From Bacteriovoracaceae bacterium (GTDB lineage: Bacteria > Bdellovibrionota > Bacteriovoracia > Bacteriovoracales > Bacteriovoracaceae): a DNA stretch of 64,000 nucleotides. Where the stretch lies: the NCBI GenBank assembly GCA_029865945.1, contig JARXAH010000084.1, positions 59,071-123,070 of the forward strand, given 5' to 3'. The notes below the pieces were generated by a model. It had not been told where the DNA came from and did not search any database. It saw only the letters and a program-made list of their open reading frames with translations. Positions within the stretch are counted from its first letter, which is position 1, and each line of letters begins with the position of its first letter. The position numbers and the translations under genes are program-made. This document shows positions 1-8,231 of this stretch, piece after piece.

Positions 1-1234
1 ATTGCCCGAGTGTCCGTTTTACTTGGGTTGCCGGTTTTACTTGGGTTGCCGGTTTTTCTATTAATAATACGCCACATTCGCATTGTCTTGTTGTAACAGT
101 CTCACCCTCTTTTTCGCGCTGTAGTCTTCCTGCTTTCGCTTCAGAAGACTCAGGGATTGGCGTACTCAATACGATCCCATCATTTATACACAGGTGTTTA
201 AAAATATTACTATCCCATATATTGGAATAGTAAAACGGATTAAATTCTTTCCCTAAAGATAAATCATTGCTATTTTTTTTGCAAAATATGGAATTATCGT
301 TAGTTAATTCATACAACGCTTTGAAGTCTCCAAGTAGATCAATCAGGCTTTTATTAGCGTATCCTAAATTAGATAGAAAATATCTATACTGATCATCAAT
401 GTACTTTTCGTATTTATTTTTATTTATTCTATCCTTCATTTTCTTGGGATTCAAAGCAAGATTTCCTTCCTTTCCAAGTTCTCCTAAATATCTAAAGAAT
501 TCACCGGTCCGTGTTTGAAGTGAGTTAAAAATGTTATTAACAGCAACCGTTTTGTTTTCTATTCCCTTTAGAGATCTCACTAATTCTCTTGATCGCTGTA
601 TAAACTGATTTTTTTCTAAAGGGCAATCTTTATTATAAATTAAGCCGCCATCGTTTCCGCTGATGCAAGCTAAGCTTGAATTTAGATCTTCTATTTTTTT
701 ACTGGTTTCACCTTGAATTTTTGTAAATGGATTTTTTATTTTCGCATCAATACTAGCTAATTCAAAGTTTTCAATAAATGCCTTACTCGTATCAAGGTCC
801 AATGAGGTAACAATTGGATCGCGATCCAGTTTAAGAGCTATAAGAAGTTTTTTTGTTTCTTCTCTGATGGAATACTTAGCAATAGTGTCGATCATTTTAA
901 TTTGCGCATCGGAACCTGCAATTAATTCGATATCTTTCATTTCCTGTACACGACTACTCATTCCTGACAAATCAGAGAAATCCTTTAGCGCTTTATAAGA
1001 AACTTTTATAAATTTACGAATATTACTTTTGGGGTCACAAAAAAATTCATAGCCACGTGAAGAGCCTTGATCGACAGAAATACTTAATGATTTATTTCTA
1101 TTATATAAGGTTTTCCAGCAATTTTCGTTGCTGCTTGGTTGTCCATAACTGGCGCCTACACTCATCAAGATTGAAACTATTACAAACCATGTCAATCTTC
1201 GTAGCCAATCTATGTACCCATTCTTTGTACCCAT
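1..1234 (-). CDS. Secreted protein of unknown function, 3' end cut by window edge
   Basis: Reading the minus strand from ATG at 1234 gives an uninterrupted frame of 411 codons that leaves the window at base 1. AAGGTG six bases upstream of the ATG is a good ribosome site. The N-terminus (MGTKNGYIDWLRR, then a hydrophobic run ending near VGASYG) looks like a signal peptide. The rest is polar, with scattered cysteines and no motif I recognise, mostly helical-looking. Near the visible C-terminal end a six-residue unit KPATQV is repeated twice, encoded by an 18-bp tandem repeat. The first codons also come from a 13-bp tandem duplication (1221-1246 region). Family unknown; confidence refers to it being a real gene. 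Confidence 0.75.
   Translation of the reverse strand, partial: MGTKNGYIDWLRRLTWFVIVSILMSVGASYGQPSSNENCWKTLYNRNKSLSISVDQGSSRGYEFFCDPKSNIRKFIKVSYKALKDFSDLSGMSSRVQEMKDIELIAGSDAQIKMIDTIAKYSIREETKKLLIALKLDRDPIVTSLDLDTSKAFIENFELASIDAKIKNPFTKIQGETSKKIEDLNSSLACISGNDGGLIYNKDCPLEKNQFIQRSRELVRSLKGIENKTVAVNNIFNSLQTRTGEFFRYLGELGKEGNLALNPKKMKDRINKNKYEKYIDDQYRYFLSNLGYANKSLIDLLGDFKALYELTNDNSIFCKKNSNDLSLGKEFNPFYYSNIWDSNIFKHLCINDGIVLSTPIPESSEAKAGRLQREKEGETVTTRQCECGVLLIEKPATQVKPATQVKRTLGQ
21..56. repeat. 18-bp tandem repeat, two copies
   Basis: Bases 21-38 and 39-56 are identical copies of acttgggttgccggtttt, with a partial third copy before them. The unit length is a multiple of three, so the frame of the overlapping minus-strand secreted protein is kept and the unit encodes KPATQV twice. 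Confidence 0.85.
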
Positions 1235-1648
1235 TCTTTGCACCTTTTGTATGATGTATCGGACTAGAAATCTAAAATTCAAAGCCTATGCTTACTATTA
1301 TAAGATCGGAAAGTGCGCTAGTTACTTTACAGGATTCAACTTTACCTAATATGGGAAAATTTTTCTTCCTGCGCCACCGACTTATCTGATTTATTACACG
1401 ACATGCCAATCGCACTTAGGTTTCAGGTGCCAATAATTTGAAAATTATGAGTTAAAGGTGTTTTTCATATTTCCGTTAGAATTAATAATCTTTAATTACA
1501 TTTCCCACTGTCTATTTGATCGGAATAGGATTTAGTTAATTGACGTTTTTGAATGGATTGCGTTAGAAGGGAATATATTTCTATGTTTCAAAGTGATACA
1601 ATTTAGTATTATTTAATGGTTGACTAGTTAAGTAAGGGTATTTCAAGA
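1235..1648. other. Divergent intergenic region, 414 bp
   Basis: AT-rich spacer between the minus-strand secreted gene and the plus-strand lipoprotein. A TATAAT hexamer on the minus strand (about 1289-1294) could serve the secreted gene, though I see no good -35 box. On the plus strand TTGACG near 1539 has only a weak -10 partner (TTAGAA). No open frame, RNA gene or repeat was recognised. Confidence 0.4.
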
Positions 1649-2110
1649 ATGAAACTATATTCAATTAATCTCCTCCTATCTTGCATAGCTGTGATTTCTT
1701 GTTCGACGATGAATAGCAAGAACCAAATTGTTGAAATCAGGGCGGATGATAAATTTAAAATTGCCACCAACTCCCAGCAATTTTTACTCCAACATCCTAC
1801 TACCATTGCCGTTACCGACCCGGATCCCACGGGAACGTTTCTAGTAAAATACCTGACTAAATTTGAACGAGTTGCCGTAAAGCGAAAGATTGCCCATGAA
1901 ATTCATACCCACTGCGACTTTCATGAGGCCTTAAAAAATTATCAGTGCTATCTAGAGCAAAAAGTTGGCCCAAAGTATTTTGAGAGTTTTCATTTTGTCA
2001 TTAATGACGAAAAAGATATTTCTAATATAACATCGGTCGCGATTTGCACGGAAAAAACCCCGCAACTAGATTACAAATCCCCTGAGTGCCCTATTCATTT
2101 GAAAAATTAA
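1649..2110 (+). CDS. Small lipoprotein of unknown function
   Basis: 153 residues. The N-terminus MKLYSINLLLSCIAVISCS contains a hydrophobic run and a lipobox (V-I-S-C, Cys18), so it is predicted to be lipidated and held at the cell envelope. The mature part has five further cysteines, including CYLEQK and CTEKTPQ contexts, and may form disulfides. No family recognised. AAGGG about ten bases before the ATG is a weak ribosome site. The 3' end overlaps the convergent M28-like gene by 20 bp. Function is not inferable. Confidence 0.7.
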   Translation: MKLYSINLLLSCIAVISCSTMNSKNQIVEIRADDKFKIATNSQQFLLQHPTTIAVTDPDPTGTFLVKYLTKFERVAVKRKIAHEIHTHCDFHEALKNYQCYLEQKVGPKYFESFHFVINDEKDISNITSVAICTEKTPQLDYKSPECPIHLKN

Positions 2111-3263
2111 GATAGTTCCAAATTCCTTGGGCCAAATACAACATAGAATTTTCTAGCGTTTTTGAGTTTAATGTTTCTGGAAGATCTTGAGACGTTAAAT
2201 ATCTTTTTTGGTTAAAATCTTTCTCCCAATTTTGGGTAAAGACCACCGAGCTAACCCCATTATCCCAAAAGCGAAACGCATCACTATTCTCAAACTGGTT
2301 GGGCATCCACTCAAAAGTGATTTCATGTTTGATACTACTATTCGATTTCTCAAACAGAGTAATCAATTGTTCTTCTCTCCCGAATGTTTTTGAACTAGGC
2401 ACGCTTGAATAGACTTTCATATTTCCTAATTTTTTATCCTTATCAAAAATTTTAGAGTCATGCCCCAACATCTCTAATGCCAAGACCACAGAGACTTTTT
2501 CTTTCAGTGGAAGTCCAGTTTTTCCCAAATTCTCAATTACTGCCAGCGAGCCTTGATAGGCCAATTGTTGCGAATCAACAAAAATAATCATGAGATTTTT
2601 TTGCTCAAAGGTAAGCTCTGAAAAACCTCGGATAAGTTCTAGCGCAATCGCCACAGCACTACCATTACTGTCGGCACCAGGAAATGTTCCCTCTATTAGA
2701 GGAGTCAAGGAATCCCAATTGATACCTAAGGTATCGTAACCAGCGACTAATACTAACCAAGGAAAATCAGCATTCACTTCTTTTTTCCAAATGAGGTTCG
2801 TTCCTTTACTAATCTTCGATTGGTCGATGAGTTGTTCCATTTTTTTTAAAAAACCACTCCACTTGATAAACTCTGGGGCCTCTGGTTTATAGCGATCTGC
2901 AAAATTGATCTGAAAATCATCTTGAAAAAATTTTTTAATTTTGGATTTATTTAAATCAAAAGATTGCTCAATAAAACTTGTCCCAGGCATAGAGGTATAT
3001 AATTTTATCTCTTGTTTTAGGTACTCTTTGGCCTTCTGGTGGCCAGGAAGCCCCACCATTCGGTAGGGCATGCCGCTTTGAACAAAACCCCTTAACGTTT
3101 TCATCAGTCGTTCATCGTTCCAGTTTTGATACACTTTTTTAAATTTTTTTTGTTGCTCTAACGAAATTTTAGGAAGGATAATTTTCTTAGGAATCGCTTT
3201 TGTTTCACAAAGGATACTCTTTGAGCTTAGTATAACGACTAAAAAAAGGATCACCCTGGTCAC
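2091..3263 (-). CDS. M28-family-like secreted protein with lost metal ligands
   Basis: The fold signature of M28 aminopeptidases / glutaminyl cyclases is visible: a VLVAGYDTLG strand, PGADSNGSAVAIALEL helix, IIFVDSQQ, LALEMLG and a final SDAFRFWDNGV segment. Family zinc ligands are mostly missing: the His of GAHYD is Gly175, the EE pair is Gln232-Gln233, the Asp of the DMxG motif is Glu264, the last His region reads RYLTSQD; only Asp198 is kept. A signal peptide (VTRVILFLVVILSSKSILC) follows GTG at 3263, which has GGA nine bases upstream; ATG at 3329 or 3320 is possible but lacks a ribosome site. The start lies inside the 3' end of the upstream gene (59-bp overlap). Probably a non-catalytic member. 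Confidence 0.75.
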   Translation of the reverse strand: MTRVILFLVVILSSKSILCETKAIPKKIILPKISLEQQKKFKKVYQNWNDERLMKTLRGFVQSGMPYRMVGLPGHQKAKEYLKQEIKLYTSMPGTSFIEQSFDLNKSKIKKFFQDDFQINFADRYKPEAPEFIKWSGFLKKMEQLIDQSKISKGTNLIWKKEVNADFPWLVLVAGYDTLGINWDSLTPLIEGTFPGADSNGSAVAIALELIRGFSELTFEQKNLMIIFVDSQQLAYQGSLAVIENLGKTGLPLKEKVSVVLALEMLGHDSKIFDKDKKLGNMKVYSSVPSSKTFGREEQLITLFEKSNSSIKHEITFEWMPNQFENSDAFRFWDNGVSSVVFTQNWEKDFNQKRYLTSQDLPETLNSKTLENSMLYLAQGIWNYLNFSNE

Positions 3264-4422
3264 TTTCTTTCCAATAAAAAAGAATTCGGGAAGTAAAAAT
3301 GGCCTTGAGTGATTTTTCATTTTTTTCATAAATTGTAATCCAAGTTCGAGAGGGATAAAAAGGTAACAGTTCTCCAAATTGCAGAGTGGCAAAACCTAGT
3401 GCGCGAAAGGAAAGTATCCCTTGAAATAATTTCGCATCTAAATTGAAACGACAAAAAACATGGATAGGCTTAAAGGATTCCACGTCCCCCATTTTCTGCA
3501 TTATTTTTATCTGACATTGATTGAAAGAAAATGTATCCAGTGATCCAACTTCGGCTTCTCGCTTCGAATAATCTAGCTTTCCTAAGTACATGGCACGTTC
3601 TTTCATGCTCGCTGGAAGTCCTGGTATCTTTACTTCTTCTCCTACCGAAAAATCGACTAGATCAATCGATTCCGAAAGTTGTGTTTTTGTATCGGCCCAG
3701 TAGAGTCTAACTTTTGGCAAAAACGATGAGGGGAAAATTTTATTTAAAACACTTTTTTTATCTAAAAAAAATTGGCACGATGACTGATTTGTTGGATTCT
3801 TTACGGCCGCTGGATCCACATTTAAAAGCGCCATGAGCGCCGGTGGAAGGGAATTGGTGACAATATTGACGATATCACTTTTAAGCATTTCACCCAAAGG
3901 AAGAATTAATCTTGGCAAAATTTCCATGGGGGCCTGTGCCACCAAAGGCGCTTGATCATAGTCGATATCTTTAGCGGCCATAATTTGAGTTCGATCTTCA
4001 CCTGGGGCGGACCTAACTTTTGCATAATATCCCATGGCAAAATAATCTTGATCTAGTTTGATCATTTTTTGATAAAGTACAATCAACTTTATTTTTGCGC
4101 AGTGAAAGCAGGGATGAAAGGCCATCTTGAGTAATTCCGCGTTTAAGGCCGTTTCAATTACCTCTTCTTCAAAGACTTGTTTCATATCCACGAGAAATAA
4201 AGGAACGGACAAAGCATCACAAATTTTTCGCATTTTTTCGACGTTATCTTCTTGGCATTTTAAATGGCCAATTTTAAATTCCTCTTTTATTTCGCGAGAC
4301 ATGGTTTGCACGTGCACAGCGCTGACTTGCAGCCCTTGTCTTTGGAGTAAAATGATCGTCCCATAAGAGTCCAAGGAATGCCTGATTCCTACGACAATTT
4401 TTTTTGAATTTTTTTCGCTCAT
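3205..4422 (-). CDS. MnmA-like protein (tRNA 2-thiouridylase family) with altered PP-loop
   Basis: 405 residues. Overall order matches MnmA: N-terminal nucleotide-binding Rossmann strand with VVGIRHSLDSYG, then HPCFHCAKIK (Cys105, Cys108), DYFAMGYYAKV (family: DYIATGHYA), ILPLGEMLKSDI (family: FPLG..K..VR) and SSCQFF (Cys216). In MnmA the PP-loop SGGxDS binds ATP and two cysteines carry sulfur to U34. Here the SGG is RHS (residues 14-16) while Asp18-Ser19 and both candidate cysteines remain. A C-terminal beta domain with FCRFNLDAKL and PSRTWITIYEK-type strands also fits MnmA. It sits in a run of overlapping minus-strand genes. Could be a divergent thiolase or a non-catalytic paralogue. Confidence 0.75.
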   Translation of the reverse strand: MSEKNSKKIVVGIRHSLDSYGTIILLQRQGLQVSAVHVQTMSREIKEEFKIGHLKCQEDNVEKMRKICDALSVPLFLVDMKQVFEEEVIETALNAELLKMAFHPCFHCAKIKLIVLYQKMIKLDQDYFAMGYYAKVRSAPGEDRTQIMAAKDIDYDQAPLVAQAPMEILPRLILPLGEMLKSDIVNIVTNSLPPALMALLNVDPAAVKNPTNQSSCQFFLDKKSVLNKIFPSSFLPKVRLYWADTKTQLSESIDLVDFSVGEEVKIPGLPASMKERAMYLGKLDYSKREAEVGSLDTFSFNQCQIKIMQKMGDVESFKPIHVFCRFNLDAKLFQGILSFRALGFATLQFGELLPFYPSRTWITIYEKNEKSLKAIFTSRILFYWKESDQGDPFFSRYTKLKEYPL

Positions 4423-4441
4423 GAAACTATTTTACCTGAAA

Positions 4442-5443
4442 TCAGGAGACTTTCCACTTTACGGAACAATTAACTTTGGGGGATGGTGCAGTAAATTTAT
4501 TCATGGGCTTAAGTCGGATTTGCAACTCGAATTGATCGAAATCCAAAGAGAAAGAAAAAATATCATGATTGTCTTGCTTCCAAGAAAAGGACGACAAAAG
4601 GTGACGTTTGTAGTCAGGTATAAAGCAAGTTAAATCGTCTTCCTGGTGATAAATGTAAAATGGAATGATTTCTGAATGAGTGATGCCTACTAGCGGGCGA
4701 AGATGGGTGAGAAATAATGTAGGGTCATTTTCAAAAATGATTTTTAATTTTTCTTTTAGATTTGAAATTTGTTTAACCATAAACTGAGAAAATAAATTAT
4801 GTTCTTCCTTAGGCAGCTCGCCTGGAAGTTCTGTTAAGTGGGCCTGCCTCCAGTTTTGAAAATTTCCCGAGAAAGGAATTTTTCTCAATTCATGGAGTTG
4901 CTTGGCAAATTGATAAAAATCAATTTCTGATTGTTCATTGAAATCATTTTGTAGTGATTGTGTTTGCGGGCCAGGGAAATAGTTTATGAGAAAACTTTTG
5001 ACTCCCCCACTTTTGGTGTTGATAAAACTATTCATTTTCGCCAATTTCAGGCTTATCCAAAAATTTTGACGTTCGCTTTTGATAAAAATGTCACCCTCAT
5101 GGCCAAGCGATGTGTTTTTTTGACCTAGAGAAACGGCCATCATTTTTTCCAAGGGATTTCTTTGATGAAAATAGTTGGCCGCTATTTTGGGCCAACAAGT
5201 TAATCGTTCATAAATGAGAGGAGAGCTTTGATATAACTCTTTTTGATAGCGATCGAGCTGCGCGATTAAGTTTAAAGGAAGCGTGTTGTGGAAATCTTTC
5301 TGAAGAGAATATTTTTCAGCAATTGCGCTCGCAACCAGGTACTCAAAAAGCAAACCCTTCCATTCATTTTCATAGGAAGGAAGTATACGAGGATTGGAGG
5401 ATGAATTAATCTCTGAAAAGTTCATTAGCAATTTTTTGTCCAT
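4442..5443 (-). CDS. Conserved-looking protein of unknown function; possible nuclease-like core
   Basis: 333 residues, no signal peptide. I do not recognise a family. The central part, EGDIFIK, FWISLKLAK and then NTKSGGVKSFLINYF, has the spacing of a PD-(D/E)XK nuclease core (acidic residue, strand, x-x-K, then a lysine/glycine loop), but the second acidic residue is Ser, so this is only a hint. ATG at 5443 overlaps the upstream oxidoreductase gene by 38 bp; a second in-frame ATG at 5425 would reduce this to 20 bp; neither has a clear ribosome site, which suggests translational coupling. The stop is 19 bp from the next gene. Confidence 0.7.
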   Translation of the reverse strand: MDKKLLMNFSEINSSSNPRILPSYENEWKGLLFEYLVASAIAEKYSLQKDFHNTLPLNLIAQLDRYQKELYQSSPLIYERLTCWPKIAANYFHQRNPLEKMMAVSLGQKNTSLGHEGDIFIKSERQNFWISLKLAKMNSFINTKSGGVKSFLINYFPGPQTQSLQNDFNEQSEIDFYQFAKQLHELRKIPFSGNFQNWRQAHLTELPGELPKEEHNLFSQFMVKQISNLKEKLKIIFENDPTLFLTHLRPLVGITHSEIIPFYIYHQEDDLTCFIPDYKRHLLSSFSWKQDNHDIFSFSLDFDQFELQIRLKPMNKFTAPSPKVNCSVKWKVS

Positions 5444-6365
5444 CTAAAAAAGGAAGTAAATATCCATTTTTGTAGGCCCCATGGAAGTGAGCAATTTTAT
5501 GATCCTCAGAAAAAAATACTCGTGGAAGTTTTCGCGAAATCTTGTGCCTCACTCCCGTTTTTACTTTCCACTCTTCGAAGGGGGGTAGGGAAAAATTCTG
5601 AGCGCTCCAGAATTGATAAAGCCCAAACAAATCTTCCTTGTTGGGGATGAGGGAAGTTCGTTCATTGGAAGCAACTCCCATTTTCCAAAGCTTCGTTAGT
5701 GAAGAGTAGCTCATGCTATTTTTTTGCAAGTGGGATTGAACGACAAAACTTGGCCTCTTTTCTTGAGACTCACAATAAAGATAAGTACCCTGAACAATCT
5801 TACCTTCTAGGTCACATTGTTTCATGTAATCAGGTTTAAAAATCAAAGAATAGGCCCCGAGGGCCGAAATGCATCGGTAGTATTTTATATTTTCTAGAGA
5901 GCTGATTAGCTCTGGGCGGATGAAAAATTCTATCTCGAGTTGTTTCAACTTTGAAGCGATGAGAGTCTTAAGGAAATTCAAGAATTGAGGAGGGTTAAAT
6001 AAAAAAGCAACTTCCTCCATCATCGGCCGATCTATGTCGGTAAGTTTAACTTTTTCGATTCCAATAAAAAACGAGTTTTCTTGATGTTCTTGAAAAAATT
6101 CGTTTAGTTTTTGAAACGAATTCACTAAATCCTGAGAATAGGGACTTGGATTGGGATTATTCTGGGCCCCCCGCAATGCGGCCACTGCCGAAGACGCTAT
6201 GGAGGATGAAGGAAAAAAATCACTCCCATCAAATAATACGACACGCTTGATGGGATTTTTTGAATGAGAAAATTTCATCTCCCACTTCTTGGCCGAGTAA
6301 TAAAGCGCCATGAGGCCCCCTATTCCGCCCCCAATAACAATGACATCGTTTTCTGTTGTTTTCAT
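5406..6365 (-). CDS. FAD-dependent oxidoreductase, DAO family
   Basis: 319 residues. N-terminal Rossmann motif DVIVIGGGIGGLMAL (residues 7-21) binds the FAD ADP moiety. The C-terminus reads TGVRHKISRKLPRVFF and HFHGAYKNGYLLPFLDGQKIANEL, the typical end of D-amino-acid oxidase / glycine oxidase / MnmC-type proteins, where the G-x-x-x-N-G stretch closes the flavin site. Cytoplasmic. Substrate is not predictable. It is the first of four overlapping minus-strand genes; the neighbour with MnmA resemblance is notable because MnmC also carries a DAO domain and acts on the same tRNA position, but this link is inference. Confidence 0.85.
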   Translation of the reverse strand: MKTTENDVIVIGGGIGGLMALYYSAKKWEMKFSHSKNPIKRVVLFDGSDFFPSSSIASSAVAALRGAQNNPNPSPYSQDLVNSFQKLNEFFQEHQENSFFIGIEKVKLTDIDRPMMEEVAFLFNPPQFLNFLKTLIASKLKQLEIEFFIRPELISSLENIKYYRCISALGAYSLIFKPDYMKQCDLEGKIVQGTYLYCESQEKRPSFVVQSHLQKNSMSYSSLTKLWKMGVASNERTSLIPNKEDLFGLYQFWSAQNFSLPPFEEWKVKTGVRHKISRKLPRVFFSEDHKIAHFHGAYKNGYLLPFLDGQKIANELFRD

Positions 6366-6434
6366 TTTGAATTCATAAGGTTAATTTAAAATTTAAATTC
6401 ATTAATCTCAAATCTATTTTCAACGAGGCATGGA

Positions 6435-7721
6435 ATGCGAACACAGGCCAATTTAAAACGTGAATTCATTGCAGGATTCACAACTTTTTTAACGATGTCC
6501 TACATCGTCATCGTCAATCCCACCATCTTATCGACGGAGGGCACTGGCCTTCCTTTTCGAGGAGTGATGACGGCCACCATCTTACTTGCTTTTATTTGTA
6601 CTTTTCTCATGGGGGCTTGGGCAAAGTTACCTTACGCCGTCGCACCGGGCATGGGTATCAATGCTTTTTTTACGTATTCTCTCATGCTAGGCCAAAATAT
6701 TCCATGGCAAACCGCCTTTGGTGCGCTGTTTTGGTCTGGAGTTTTATTTTTCTTTTTATCCGTAACTCCTGTCCGGGCCTTCATCGCCAACTCCATTCCT
6801 GGAACAGTGAGATTGGGGGCCGCCTCGGGTATAGGATTATTTTTAACTTTTATCGGACTAAAAAATGCGGGTTGGATTATTGCTCACCCCATTACTTTTG
6901 TGACTTTTTCGCCGTGGCACATTTCAGGATTTTTAGCAGTGCTGGGATTACTTATTGCATCAGTGCTTTGGCAAAAAAAAATTATTGGTGCTTTTTTAAT
7001 TTCCATCATCCTCGTGACTTTAGCATCCCTCGGACTGGGGCTCACCAAAGTTCCTGACCAACTTTTAGACTGGCCTGATTTTACCACTTTATTTTTTCAG
7101 CTGGATTTCATGGGATCGTTTCACCTTGCCTTATTGCCTGCGATTTTCTCCATTATGCTCACTGATTTATTTGATTCCCTCTCTTCGATTGTGGGACTTG
7201 CGAAAACATCAGGTCTAATAGACAAAAATGGCCAACCTCTTCGGTTAAAACAGGCGCTCATCATTGATTCTTTTGCCACCGGCCTTGCCGGAATTTTTGG
7301 AACATCATCCGGGACAGCATTTATTGAGAGCGCTGCAGGGATCGAGGCCGGAGGAAGAACGGGATGGACGGCGATTTTTTGTTCTTTATTTTTCCTTCCC
7401 TGTTTTTTTCTCTCCCCCATTTTACAAATGATTCCAAGTTTTGCGACGGCACCCGTATTAGTGTTGGTTGGCTTTTTAATGTTCTCTCAAAGCAAAGATC
7501 TATTTGCTCTTCACGCCGAAGACGCCCTTAGCGCGTTTCTCACTCTGATCATCATTCCCCTCACTTTTTCCATTACTCAGGGATTAGTTTGGGGAATGGT
7601 ATCTCACGTTTTGTTGTATTTTTTCTGCGGCAGAAGAAAAGAGTTGTCCATAGGTACTTGGTTGATTGCAGGAATTGGTTTGGGATTAATTTTTATCCAA
7701 AATCACGTGTTTCATGTATGA
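6435..7721 (+). CDS. AzgA/NCS2-type purine (guanine/hypoxanthine) permease
   Basis: 428 residues, highly hydrophobic with about 12-14 membrane segments. The N-terminus FIAGFTTFLTMSYIVIVNP and the following PYAVAPGMGINAFFTYS, SGIGLFLTFIGLKNAG and GTSSGTAFIESAAGIEAGGRTG are hallmark stretches of the AzgA-like family of proton-coupled guanine/hypoxanthine transporters in the inner membrane. GAGG six bases before ATG 6435 decides the start over the out-of-frame ATG at 6430. Divergent from the DAO operon (69-bp gap), convergent with the next gene. Confidence 0.92.
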   Translation: MRTQANLKREFIAGFTTFLTMSYIVIVNPTILSTEGTGLPFRGVMTATILLAFICTFLMGAWAKLPYAVAPGMGINAFFTYSLMLGQNIPWQTAFGALFWSGVLFFFLSVTPVRAFIANSIPGTVRLGAASGIGLFLTFIGLKNAGWIIAHPITFVTFSPWHISGFLAVLGLLIASVLWQKKIIGAFLISIILVTLASLGLGLTKVPDQLLDWPDFTTLFFQLDFMGSFHLALLPAIFSIMLTDLFDSLSSIVGLAKTSGLIDKNGQPLRLKQALIIDSFATGLAGIFGTSSGTAFIESAAGIEAGGRTGWTAIFCSLFFLPCFFLSPILQMIPSFATAPVLVLVGFLMFSQSKDLFALHAEDALSAFLTLIIIPLTFSITQGLVWGMVSHVLLYFFCGRRKELSIGTWLIAGIGLGLIFIQNHVFHV

Positions 7722-7734
7722 AACACATCCTAAT

Positions 7735-8166
7735 TTAATCGCCAAAGTCCTCAAAACAATCATAACTTCCAATTTTTGCGTAACCAACAAATCCACCTAC
7801 CTCGTAAACTTCTAGCTTAGGTTGTGTTTCAGAACTGTAATTTCGAAATGGCCCAAATTTATATTCGGTGGCCACGTAGGGACGACGGTTATGTATATTG
7901 GCAAAAGTAATGGTATCATTTTTTACTTTGGCCAAGACAGTTCCTTCTGGCATAAGAGTCTGGGATTGAAGGGAAATGGCCCAGGTGGCATTACCATTGC
8001 GGCCAGAAAATACATCACGGAAAGACGAGATACTAAACTTAACTTCCTCGAAGGAGCGCGTTTCAGGATTGAAATTTGTACCGCACGCCGCATAGTACCT
8101 TGCAAAGGAGGATTGAGTCATCGCGGCCAATAATCCTACAAAAATGAAACGAATTTTATACTTCAT
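7735..8166 (-). CDS. Small secreted protein of unknown function
   Basis: 143 residues. MKYKIRFIFVGLLAAMTQSSFA is a clear signal peptide with cleavage after SFA. The mature protein is about 121 residues, rich in Tyr/Phe, with two cysteines (Cys28 and one near the C-terminus) that could pair, and a beta-rich pattern. No known domain. It lies downstream of the subtilisin gene on the same strand, but a strong terminator separates them, so it probably has its own promoter. Confidence 0.7.
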   Translation of the reverse strand: MKYKIRFIFVGLLAAMTQSSFARYYAACGTNFNPETRSFEEVKFSISSFRDVFSGRNGNATWAISLQSQTLMPEGTVLAKVKNDTITFANIHNRRPYVATEYKFGPFRNYSSETQPKLEVYEVGGFVGYAKIGSYDCFEDFGD

Positions 8167-8181
8167 AAAAGGACTCCCGAT

Positions 8182-8214
8182 GAAAAAGAGGGCACCGTTG
8201 AAACGGACGCCCTC
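8182..8214 (-). terminator. Rho-independent terminator after the subtilisin gene
   Basis: On the minus strand GAGGGC-gt-CCGTT-tc-AACGG-t-GCCCTC forms a near-perfect GC-rich stem (8188-8214), followed at once by TTTTT (complement of 8183-8187). It lies 18 bp downstream of the subtilisin stop. Confidence 0.9.
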
Positions 8215-8231
8215 TCGAAAATTTTAAAAAA

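Noticed and set aside
3320..3392. Longer N-terminus of the M28-like protein
   Set aside because: It reads far into the 3' end of the MnmA-like gene and lacks a ribosome site; the GTG at 3263 starts exactly at a signal peptide and has GGA nine bases upstream.
7121..7420. Antisense frame inside the purine permease gene
   Set aside because: Shadow of a well supported transporter gene; no ribosome site or family similarity.
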